Positions 1 to 5,386 of a stretch of 6,444 bases of DNA are shown here, piece by piece. Numbering within the stretch: position 1 is the stretch's first letter; each line of letters begins with the position of its first letter. Source of the stretch: Promethearchaeota archaeon (lineage in GTDB: Archaea; Asgardarchaeota; Lokiarchaeia; Sigyniarchaeales; SOKP01); contig JAUWNA010000121.1 of assembly GCA_030612905.1 (NCBI GenBank), positions 1-6,444 of the forward strand, in the 5' to 3' direction. The position numbers and the translations under genes are program-made. The notes under the pieces are model-generated. The model was given only the letters and a program-made list of their open reading frames with translations. It had not been told where the DNA came from and did no database searches.

Positions 1-732
1 TCTAACTTTTAATAAAGCATCTTTATATTTTTCATCTAGTTCACATCGAGTAAAGAAGTCTCTGATATGAACTTTTGGTGTTGAGAAAAGAAAAACCTCT
101 CTATATATACCACTAAATCTCCACATATCTTGATCTTCTAAGTATGAGCCATCAGACCATCTATAAACTTCAACTGCAAGGATATTATTTTCTTCTTTCA
201 AAAACTTCGTAATATTAAACTCTGCTGGTGTCATACTTCCTTGGCTGTATCCAACTTTATTTCCATTAATCCATAGGTAGAAAGCAGATTTAACACCTCC
301 AAAATGAATAAAAATCTCTCGTCCTTTCCAATTGGACGGAGTGTTAAAGATTCTTAGATAAGAACCTACGGGATTGTAATTATGATCAATACTTGGAATA
401 TCTTTAGTGTTAACACTATATGGGTATTTAACATTAGTGTATATCGGTATTCCATACCCTCGCATCTGCCAATTACTTGGAATATCGATTTCTTTCCAAT
501 TACTTGAATCGAAATCTACTTTGTAAAAATCTTTGGGTCGGTCTGATGGCCTTTTAACCCAGTTAAATTTCCAAATTCCTTCAAGAGATTTGGAATAAGT
601 TGAATCCTTAATATTCCTTGAAATTAATTTTTTACTTCCAAATGGAATTAAAGTTGCATGAGCAGGTTCTTTATTAGTACCAAAAACTCTGGAGTTTTCC
701 CAATCGAAATTATGGTCCGATTCTTCTTTCAA
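1..732 (-). CDS. lacZ: GH2 beta-galactosidase, LacZ-like (N-terminal part; runs off window)
   Basis: I translated the minus strand from 732 to base 1, which gives 244 uninterrupted codons and remains open at the window edge. The product matches the N-terminal sugar-binding and first immunoglobulin-like domains of long LacZ-type GH2 enzymes. Motifs in order are DWEN (residues 10-13), IPSNWQMRGYGIPIYTNV (84-101), NPVGSYLR (120-127), HFGGVKSAFYLWING (143-157), VGYSQGSMTPAEFNIT (160-175) and RWSDGSYLEDQDMW (191-204), then SGIYREV. In E. coli LacZ the TNV Asn and an Asp of the DQDMW region contact galactose; both are kept. The catalytic glutamates lie beyond the window. An in-frame TGA (738-736) is followed by ATT and then TTG (732-730), so TTG is the likely start; a GAGTGAT Shine-Dalgarno-like site (plus strand 742-748) lies 9 bases upstream. 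DWEN then begins about ten residues in, as expected. There is no signal peptide, so the enzyme is probably cytoplasmic. It is divergent from a GH51 arabinofuranosidase, suggesting joint plant-glycan use. Confidence 0.93.
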   Translation of the reverse strand, partial: MKEESDHNFDWENSRVFGTNKEPAHATLIPFGSKKLISRNIKDSTYSKSLEGIWKFNWVKRPSDRPKDFYKVDFDSSNWKEIDIPSNWQMRGYGIPIYTNVKYPYSVNTKDIPSIDHNYNPVGSYLRIFNTPSNWKGREIFIHFGGVKSAFYLWINGNKVGYSQGSMTPAEFNITKFLKEENNILAVEVYRWSDGSYLEDQDMWRFSGIYREVFLFSTPKVHIRDFFTRCELDEKYKDALLKVR

Positions 733-877
733 AATTCAGTATCACTCTGAAAGTTTTTTAGTTATATATTATTGTTTACGATGTAAATCTAATTTATAGA
801 ATAATATTTAATCAAGAATTAATAATTATTCTTAAATTAATTATTATGAAAGTGTAATACATCTAAGGTGGAGAAAT
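733..877. promoter_or_regulatory. divergent promoter region between the GH2 and GH51 genes
   Basis: This very AT-rich gap carries signals in both directions. Toward the arabinofuranosidase, CTTAAATTAA (831-840) resembles an archaeal TATA box. It would start transcription near 858-865, leaving a short leader with a clear Shine-Dalgarno site AAGGTGGAG (865-873) just before ATG 878. Toward the galactosidase, the minus strand reads TCTATAAATTA (plus 790-800) and a second option TATATAAC (plus 762-769), then the SD-like GAGTGAT. Sharing one short region makes common control by a sugar regulator plausible. I see no convincing operator, only short AT-rich half-matches, so the TATA assignments rest on position and composition. 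Confidence 0.5.
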
Positions 878-2383
878 ATGGCGAAGGTTGTTATTAATAC
901 GGATTTTAAACAAAGAAAAAATAGAATTAGTAGAAATATCTATGGTCATTTTGCTGAACATCTAGGTCGTTGCATTTATGAAGGTTTCTGGGTTGGTAAG
1001 GATTCTTCCATACCGAACACGAGAGGAATACGCAAAGATGTTGTGGAAGCCTTACGAAAAATTAATATTCCAAATTTACGTTGGCCTGGAGGGTGTTTTG
1101 CTGATGAATATCATTGGAAGGACGGAATTGGTCAAATAAAAACTAGACCAAAAATGGTTAATACACATTGGGGTGGTGTTATCGAAAATAATCATTTTGG
1201 TACTCACGAGTTCTTCGATCTATGTCACCAATTAGGATGTGAACCCTACATATGTGGAAATGTAGGAAGCGGAACTGTGCAAGAAATGTCACAATGGATA
1301 GAATACATTACTTTTGATGGAGATAGTCCTATGGTAAACCTTCGTAGAAACAATGGCCAGGAAGACCCATGGAAAATTAAATATTGGGGCGTCGGAAACG
1401 AAAATTGGGGTTGTGGTGGGAACATGACCGCAGAATATTATTCTGACTTATTTTTACAGTACTCTACATATTGTCGCGATTTTTCAGGTAATAAATTGTA
1501 TAAAATAGCTTGCGGTCCAGCTGGAGAGTTTCCGATAACCCAGGTGTTACATTGGGTTGACGTGCTAATGAAAAAAGTCAAAACTACTTTATCAAATGTG
1601 ATTCAAGGAATATCGCTACATTATTATACGAGAGCTGGTATGAGTGCCTCAGCAACTAAAATTAGCGAGAAAAGCTGGTTATTAACGATGAAAAAAGCAT
1701 TATACATTGACGAACTCATTTTAAAAATAGGTGAGATTATGAATAAATACGATCCTTCCAAACGAATTAAATTAATTATTGACGAGTGGGGTACTTGGTG
1801 GCGCGTTGAAAAAGGAACTAACTCTGGTTTTCTTTATCAGCAAAATACTATGAGAGATGCGATAGTGGCATCTTTACATTTAGATGTTTTTAATAATCAT
1901 TGTGACCGTGTGTATATGGCTAATATCGCTCAAACAATTAATGTATTGCAGGCAATGATCTTAACACAAGAAGAAAAAATCGTATTAACTCCCACCTATC
2001 ATGTGTTTGATATGTATAAAATTCACCAAGATGCAATGTTATTATCCATTAATATTGAATCTGAAATATACGAAAAGAACTTGACTGCTATTCACGGCTC
2101 GGCTTCAATTAACGACAATAATGAAATCCATATTTCACTATGTAATATTAATCCTAATAGTAATATAGAAACTTCTATTAAGCTTTTGCAATTAGATTTA
2201 AATGATAAAACTCTCTCTGCCCGAATTCTTAAAGCCGACCAAATGAACGCTCATAACACTTTTGAATCGCCTCACAACTTAAAGCCAGAAAATTTCAATT
2301 CATCAAATTTTATCATTCAACGAAACGAGATAAAATTCAAGATGCCTAGAATGGCGATAATCGTTATAAAAGTTTCTTTATAA
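878..2383 (+). CDS. abfA: GH51 alpha-L-arabinofuranosidase
   Basis: This 501-residue protein is the usual length for intracellular GH51 arabinofuranosidases (about 500). These retaining enzymes release terminal L-arabinofuranose from arabinan, arabinoxylan or arabinogalactan oligosaccharides. The N-terminus has IYGHFAEHLGRCIYEGFW (residues 21-38) and LRWPGGCFADEYHWKDGIG (67-85), both GH51 hallmarks. The acid/base glutamate is Glu175 in GVGNENWGCGG, with the preceding Asn174 of the clan GH-A NE motif. The nucleophile is Glu303 in IIDEWGTWW, and SLHYYT (246-251) supplies the conserved active-site His-Tyr. A (beta/alpha)8 barrel is followed by a beta-rich C-terminal domain from about residue 390. 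There is no signal peptide or membrane segment, so its substrates must be taken up first. ATG 878 is supported by the AAGGTGGAG ribosome site at 865-873. It lies back to back with the GH2 gene and 6 bases before the ATL gene. All catalytic residues are present, so it should be active. Confidence 0.97.
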   Translation: MAKVVINTDFKQRKNRISRNIYGHFAEHLGRCIYEGFWVGKDSSIPNTRGIRKDVVEALRKINIPNLRWPGGCFADEYHWKDGIGQIKTRPKMVNTHWGGVIENNHFGTHEFFDLCHQLGCEPYICGNVGSGTVQEMSQWIEYITFDGDSPMVNLRRNNGQEDPWKIKYWGVGNENWGCGGNMTAEYYSDLFLQYSTYCRDFSGNKLYKIACGPAGEFPITQVLHWVDVLMKKVKTTLSNVIQGISLHYYTRAGMSASATKISEKSWLLTMKKALYIDELILKIGEIMNKYDPSKRIKLIIDEWGTWWRVEKGTNSGFLYQQNTMRDAIVASLHLDVFNNHCDRVYMANIAQTINVLQAMILTQEEKIVLTPTYHVFDMYKIHQDAMLLSINIESEIYEKNLTAIHGSASINDNNEIHISLCNINPNSNIETSIKLLQLDLNDKTLSARILKADQMNAHNTFESPHNLKPENFNSSNFIIQRNEIKFKMPRMAIIVIKVSL

Positions 2384-2385
2384 TT

Positions 2386-2393
2386 AAAGGTGA
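2386..2393 (+). promoter_or_regulatory. Shine-Dalgarno AAAGGTGA overlapping the GTG start of the ATL gene
   Basis: AAAGGTGA is a good match to the archaeal anti-SD, but it contains the GTG codon (2390-2392) that would otherwise begin the ATL reading frame. A site overlapping its own start cannot serve it in the normal way. Either GTG is reached by translational coupling from the arabinofuranosidase stop (2381-2383), or initiation is at the in-frame ATT at 2399, five bases downstream of the site. No in-frame ATG or TTG lies near. Confidence 0.45.
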
Positions 2394-2725
2394 ATTGTAT
2401 TACAAGCGATTTCACTCGAGATGTTATCAAAATAATTAAGAATATACCTAGCGGGAAGGTCCTAACTTATGGAAGAATCGCTAAATTTGCGGGTAACCCG
2501 CAAGCTGCAAGACAAGTTTCATGGTTATTACATTCCTCAACAAAAAAATATAACTTACCATGGCATCGAGTCATAAATTCACTAGGAAAAATATCCATGA
2601 AATCTCTCGATGATCGAGAATACCAAAAACGTTTGTTAGAAAAAGAAGGTGTTGCGTTTAGAGATAACTACAAAATTGATCTAAAAAAATTTCTCTGGGA
2701 AATTGATTCTATTGAGTATTTATAA
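2390..2725 (+). CDS. alkyltransferase-like (ATL) DNA-repair protein of the MGMT fold, PWHRV type
   Basis: This 111-residue protein covers only the C-terminal DNA-binding domain of the Ada/MGMT family. Motifs are IPSGKVLTYGRIAKFAG (19-35, helix with Tyr27), the Arg-finger region RQVSWLL (41-47) and LPWHRVINSLGKIS (56-69). In true O6-alkylguanine-DNA alkyltransferases the corresponding motif is PCHRV, with the acceptor Cys. Here Trp58 replaces it, the signature of ATL proteins such as Schizosaccharomyces Atl1 and E. coli YbaZ. These bind O6-alkylguanine, flip it out and flag the lesion for nucleotide excision repair without transferring the alkyl group. Arg41 and Trp58 correspond to the alkyl-binding pocket pair known in Atl1. 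It starts 6 bases after the arabinofuranosidase stop, so it is probably transcribed with that gene although the roles are unrelated. The GTG start is uncertain (ATT at 2399 is an alternative); either keeps the domain intact. Confidence 0.92.
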   Translation: MNCITSDFTRDVIKIIKNIPSGKVLTYGRIAKFAGNPQAARQVSWLLHSSTKKYNLPWHRVINSLGKISMKSLDDREYQKRLLEKEGVAFRDNYKIDLKKFLWEIDSIEYL

Positions 2726-2745
2726 GTTTCTATTTAGTTTCTGAC
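2726..2745 (+). terminator. possible pyrimidine-rich terminator after the ATL gene
   Basis: Immediately after the ATL stop codon the plus strand has GTTTCTATTTAGTTTCTGAC, with two copies of AGTTTCT. Archaeal intrinsic terminators are often T-rich tracts without strong hairpins, so this could end the arabinofuranosidase-ATL transcript. The T runs are only three long, so the call is weak. Confidence 0.25.
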
Positions 2746-2787
2746 TTAAAAAAAAAAGATGCATTAATTCATATTATTTCATTCATT

Positions 2788-2800
2788 CTTTAAATTAAAA
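2788..2800 (+). promoter_or_regulatory. TATA-like promoter for a leaderless aldolase-like transcript
   Basis: CTTTAAATTAAAA resembles an archaeal TATA box. Its centre (about 2793) is some 27 bases upstream of ATG 2820, the distance expected between TATA and transcription start. This implies a leaderless mRNA beginning at or beside that ATG, and there is no Shine-Dalgarno site in between. It therefore favours ATG 2820 over the TTG at 2811. Confidence 0.5.
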
Positions 2801-2819
2801 AAGAATCGGTTTGAAACAA

Positions 2820-3872
2820 ATGGCTTATGACATTGGTTCGTATAAATTTGAGACTAAACTTTTTTTTCCAGAAGATATTTTTTATAAGATAATTGAAGTA
2901 AGACTCAGCAAAGTAAACGAAATTCTTGAAGAGGAATATAAAAATCGCGTTAAAATAAAGTATCCTTGGAACAAAAATCTCGTTATAATTGCTGCTGATC
3001 ATCCAGCAAGGGGTGTTACTAAGATTGGGTCGAATATCATAGCAATGGGTGATCGTCACGAATATTTGGGACGAATACTTCGCGTTCTTACCCTTCATCA
3101 AGTAGACGGTATCATGACGACTCCTGATATAATGGACGATTTGTTTATATTGAACTATCTTTTCAAACAATTAGGAGGGAAGAGCTTCCTCGATAACAAA
3201 ATCCTTATAGGAAGTACAAATCGAGGAGGTCTTTCGGGCTCGCCTTACGAGATGTTCGATCCTATGACTGCTTATACTATTGATGATATTAGGAGATTAA
3301 AATTGGACGGCGCAAAAATGATGGTTAGGTTAGATTTCGAGACGAAAATGGCGAAATATAGCCAAAGGACTTTAGCGTTATGTTCAAAAATGATTAGACG
3401 GTGTAACGAATCCAACATACCCTCGTTTATAGAAGCGCTCCCGGTGACATTCGATCAAGACAGTAATTATACAGTTAACAAGAATGCAGAAGCAATGATT
3501 AAAACGATTGGAATTGCAACCGCATTAGGAGGGGGTTCGGTAAACACTTGGTTAAAAGTGCCATATGTTGATAAGTTTGAATCTGTTGCTAAAAGCGCAA
3601 CCAACCCTATTTTAATTCTAGGTGGTGAAAGTACCGGCAACCCTATAGATCTTTTTAAAATCCTAGAAATGGGGTTAGTCGCTGGGAACAACGTAAAAGG
3701 GTGTTTAGCTGGAAGAAATCTATTGTATCCTGGTGATGATGATCCGAGAGCAGTTGCTTTAGCAATCTCAGGTATAATACACGATAAAAACAATACCAAT
3801 AAAGCCATTAAAATCTTAAACAACAATCGCGGAAGGCAAATGGATGTTTTAACTTCCAAATTCAATCCCTAA
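2820..3872 (+). CDS. Cgl0159-family (beta/alpha)8 class I aldolase-like protein
   Basis: The product is 350 residues from ATG 2820, or 353 if TTG 2811 were used. It resembles the Cgl0159 family of TIM-barrel proteins, often annotated as DeoC/LacD-like aldolases and found in the inositol-catabolism cluster of Corynebacterium glutamicum. Numbering from TTG, conserved blocks are LVIIAADHPARG (57-68, strand with Asp63), VDGIMTTPDIMDD (98-110), IGSTNRGGLSG (133-143), LDGAKMMVRLD (165-175), FIEALPV (206-212), NTWLKVPY (245-252), ILGGESTGNP (269-278) and CLAGRNLLYPGD (298-309). Lys249 in the WLKVP strand is the best candidate Schiff-base lysine, with Lys169 second; this is inferred from class I aldolase geometry. 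The final blocks look like a phosphate-binding end of the barrel. The substrate is unknown; a sugar or inositol breakdown product fits the nearby GH2 and GH51 genes. It has its own TATA-like element, so it need not be in their operon. Confidence 0.82.
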   Translation: MAYDIGSYKFETKLFFPEDIFYKIIEVRLSKVNEILEEEYKNRVKIKYPWNKNLVIIAADHPARGVTKIGSNIIAMGDRHEYLGRILRVLTLHQVDGIMTTPDIMDDLFILNYLFKQLGGKSFLDNKILIGSTNRGGLSGSPYEMFDPMTAYTIDDIRRLKLDGAKMMVRLDFETKMAKYSQRTLALCSKMIRRCNESNIPSFIEALPVTFDQDSNYTVNKNAEAMIKTIGIATALGGGSVNTWLKVPYVDKFESVAKSATNPILILGGESTGNPIDLFKILEMGLVAGNNVKGCLAGRNLLYPGDDDPRAVALAISGIIHDKNNTNKAIKILNNNRGRQMDVLTSKFNP

Positions 3873-3875
3873 AGT

Positions 3876-3890
3876 TATTAAAAATTAAAA
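3876..3890 (+). promoter_or_regulatory. TATA-like element before the editing-domain gene
   Basis: The 31-base gap between the aldolase-like gene and ATG 3904 is nearly all A and T. It includes TATTAAAAATTAAAA about 24-28 bases upstream of the ATG. No Shine-Dalgarno site is present, so either a leaderless transcript starts at the ATG or the gene is read through from upstream. Composition alone makes this a soft call. Confidence 0.35.
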
Positions 3891-3903
3891 TATTATTAAA
3901 ATT

Positions 3904-4326
3904 ATGAGATTTCTTTCTTTCCATTGCGATTACTTTAGATTTAAGGCTACAAAGAGAAGCCGTTCAAAAATATTCGAAGAATTGACAGAAGAAAATAGAG
4001 AAAATGGATTTGAAAACGTAATTGCCTTATACATAAGCGTAGAAAAGCGAGATGAGGATAATTCAGAGTTCATCCCTAATGCTATAAAAGAAATCGAAAA
4101 AATTTCCACTCAACTCAAAGTGTCGAACATAATTGTACTTTCTTTCGCCCATTTATTTGGCGAATTAAGTAATCCTGAATTTGGCTTGAAAGCATTAATA
4201 AATCTTGAGAAAAAATTAGTTGAGAATGGATTCAATGTGCTTAGACCTCCTTTTGGGTGGTTCAATGAGCTTGAACTCAAGGCAAAAGGGCACCCCCTCT
4301 CAAGAATCTCAAGAAAAATCGAATAA
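3904..4326 (+). CDS. stand-alone archaeal threonyl-tRNA synthetase editing domain protein
   Basis: The 140 residues match, end to end, the N-terminal editing domain of archaeal ThrRS (D-aminoacyl-tRNA-deacylase-like fold), which removes serine mischarged on tRNA-Thr. Family landmarks are MRFLSFHCDYFRF at the start, ALYISVEKRDE (41-51), VSNIIVLSFAHLFGELSNPE (73-92), FNVLRPPFGWF (110-120) and KAKGHPLSRISRKI (126-139). In full-length enzymes the last motif leads on to the synthetase body; here a stop follows at once and the next gene is proteasome beta. It would therefore act in trans, or in complex with a ThrRS encoded elsewhere. Length and numbering align without gaps to the Pyrococcus abyssi domain as I recall it. 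Ala82 and His83 are kept, but Phe120, Asn121 and Arg134 stand where I recall Tyr120, Lys121 and Glu134. Published work reports that this domain relies mainly on tRNA and backbone rather than side chains, so activity is not excluded. A diverged paralogue with another substrate is the alternative. Confidence 0.9.
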   Translation: MRFLSFHCDYFRFKATKRSRSKIFEELTEENRENGFENVIALYISVEKRDEDNSEFIPNAIKEIEKISTQLKVSNIIVLSFAHLFGELSNPEFGLKALINLEKKLVENGFNVLRPPFGWFNELELKAKGHPLSRISRKIE

Positions 4327-4378
4327 AAAAGATCTAAATTTTAACAAATCATATTTATTATCAGTTTAAGAGTATAAC

Positions 4379-4390
4379 GATTTATAAAAA
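4379..4390 (+). promoter_or_regulatory. TATA-like promoter of the proteasome beta gene
   Basis: GATTTATAAAAA lies in the 105-base gap before psmB. A TATA box here would start transcription near 4407-4412 and give a leader of about 20 bases. The leader (CAAGAGACCTTTAAAGAAATT) holds no clear Shine-Dalgarno match. The rest of the gap is plain AT-rich sequence, with no other element I can support. Confidence 0.45.
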
Positions 4391-4431
4391 ATTAAAAAAA
4401 ATTATTAAAACAAGAGACCTTTAAAGAAATT

Positions 4432-5127
4432 ATGAGAAAAGAAGATTTAATTATACCATCTAAGTCGGTTTTTTCAAGAGATTCCGATATTATTGCTAAT
4501 AATTCTCAAAAAATTAAAGCTCAAACTTTCAAAACTGGGACTACTACAGTCGGTTTAGTTGTTAAAGACGCGGTAATCCTAGGAACTGATAAAAGAGCGT
4601 CAATGGGTTATTTTGTTGCTAGTAAAACTGCTGAGAAATTGCACATGATTCAAGAACACTTGTATATGACTATTGCTGGAGGCGTAGCAGACGCACAATA
4701 TCTCATAGATGTTTTGCGGGCTGAAACTTCGTTGTATCAATTAAAAAGAGAAAAACCAATTAAAGTTAAAAGCGCTGGGAAATTGTTGTCCAACATTTTG
4801 TTCCAGAATAAAATGTATCCTTTTCAAGTTGGACTCCTTCTTGGGGGTGTTTCCGAAGAGGAAGGTCCTACTCTTTTGAATATTGGTGCTTATGGGTCAA
4901 TTTTGCCCGACAAGTTTTGCGCAGTGGGGAGCGGTCAAAATTTTTCGTACGGCGTTCTCGAGGCTAAATATAAAGATAATTTAACGATTAAAGAAGGAAA
5001 GCAAATTATAATTAAAGCAGTCTCTTCAAGTATCATAAGAGATATGGCGTCGGGCAATGGGATTGATATTGCCATCGTCAAAAAAGAAGGAGAAGCAAAA
5101 AGAGACTTCATTTCCATAAAGGGATAA
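4432..5127 (+). CDS. psmB: archaeal 20S proteasome beta subunit (N-terminal threonine peptidase)
   Basis: The 231-residue precursor matches peptidase family T1 beta subunits, which form the two inner rings of the 20S proteasome and degrade unfolded proteins fed in by PAN or Cdc48 ATPases. Autocleavage between Gly36 and Thr37 (FKTG/TTTVG) would expose the nucleophile Thr1. In mature numbering Asp17 (Asp53, GTDKRAS) and Lys33 (Lys69, KTAEKL) are in place. So are GSG (166-168) and the RDMASGNGIDIAI block (203-215) that supplies the conserved Asp and Ser near the active site. All catalytic residues are present, so this is an active rather than a structural beta subunit. The propeptide, about 36 residues, is longer than the very short ones of Thermoplasma and Methanocaldococcus. 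It stands alone, with its own promoter before it and a T-rich terminator after it. ATG 4432 is the first available start and no Shine-Dalgarno site is evident. No alpha subunit is in the window. Confidence 0.96.
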   Translation: MRKEDLIIPSKSVFSRDSDIIANNSQKIKAQTFKTGTTTVGLVVKDAVILGTDKRASMGYFVASKTAEKLHMIQEHLYMTIAGGVADAQYLIDVLRAETSLYQLKREKPIKVKSAGKLLSNILFQNKMYPFQVGLLLGGVSEEEGPTLLNIGAYGSILPDKFCAVGSGQNFSYGVLEAKYKDNLTIKEGKQIIIKAVSSSIIRDMASGNGIDIAIVKKEGEAKRDFISIKG

Positions 5128-5136
5128 GCAGTAAAC

Positions 5137-5176
5137 CTGTTTTTATCTTTTCTATCCATTATCTTTTATCTTTTCA
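5137..5176 (+). terminator. pyrimidine-rich terminator after psmB
   Basis: Ten bases after the psmB stop the plus strand becomes a long pyrimidine tract, with TGTTTTTATCTTTTCT followed by TTATCTTTTATCTTTTCACC. Runs of four to five T repeated several times are the typical archaeal transcription-termination signal. No hairpin is needed and none is evident. Confidence 0.5.
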
Positions 5177-5186
5177 CCTCTAAATA

Positions 5187-5335
5187 TTTAAACATTACAC
5201 AAGGATAAAGTTTAAATAGCCCCTTTTTTTTTAGAAACCTTTAAAAATAATACCATATCTTTAAAAATTAAAATTATATTATTTTAGTTAGAAGAATTAA
5301 CACTTTAAACAACTTAGGATAAACAAGGATAAACA
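5187..5335 (+). repeat. duplicated TTTAAACA...AGGATAAA module in the upstream region of the GIFT-like gene
   Basis: The 259-base region between psmB and the GIFT-like gene (5128-5386) has no gene that I can support, but it has structure. TTTAAACA occurs at 5187-5194 and 5304-5311. Each is followed within 4-7 bases by AGGATAAA, at 5202-5209 and 5316-5323. The second AGGATAAA belongs to a perfect tandem repeat of the 10-mer AGGATAAACA (5316-5325 and 5326-5335). ACAAGGATAAA is shared exactly by 5199-5209 and 5323-5333. TTTAAACA at 5304 is a plausible TATA box placing the transcription start near 5330-5336, over the repeats, as an archaeal repressor site would lie. The rest is AT-rich, with a CCCC-T9 run around 5221-5232. 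Confidence 0.55.
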
Positions 5336-5386
5336 AATACACTTTATCAAAAATTAAACCAAATCAGATCGTGGAGTAGCACTAAG

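Noticed and set aside
798..832. Inverted repeat AGAATAAT...ATTATTCT with a 19-base spacer in the divergent promoter
   Set aside because: Eight-base arms with a single G-C pair are expected by chance in such AT-rich sequence. There is no second copy near the galactosidase promoter to support an operator.
2790..3170. Minus-strand open frame of 126 codons opposite the aldolase-like gene
   Set aside because: It lies mostly antisense to strongly conserved Cgl0159-family sequence, has low-complexity Phe/Ile/Tyr-rich content and resembles nothing I know.
3467..3865. Minus-strand open frame of 132 codons opposite the aldolase-like 3' half
   Set aside because: It is antisense to conserved barrel motifs such as NTWLKVPY and GRNLLYPGD; the apparent hydrophobic start is a mirror of those codons.
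4327..4431. Small gene between the editing-domain and proteasome genes
   Set aside because: The gap is only 105 bases, almost all A and T, with stops in the frames I read and no start-plus-ribosome-site pair.
4935..5159. Minus-strand open frame of 74 codons over the psmB end
   Set aside because: It is a shadow of conserved proteasome sequence, with no ribosome site and no recognisable product.
5221..5232. CCCC followed by a T9 run as a second strong terminator
   Set aside because: It lies after a promoter-like TTTAAATA and well past the T-rich tract next to psmB; there is no matching G-rich stem. It may be only a homopolymer run.
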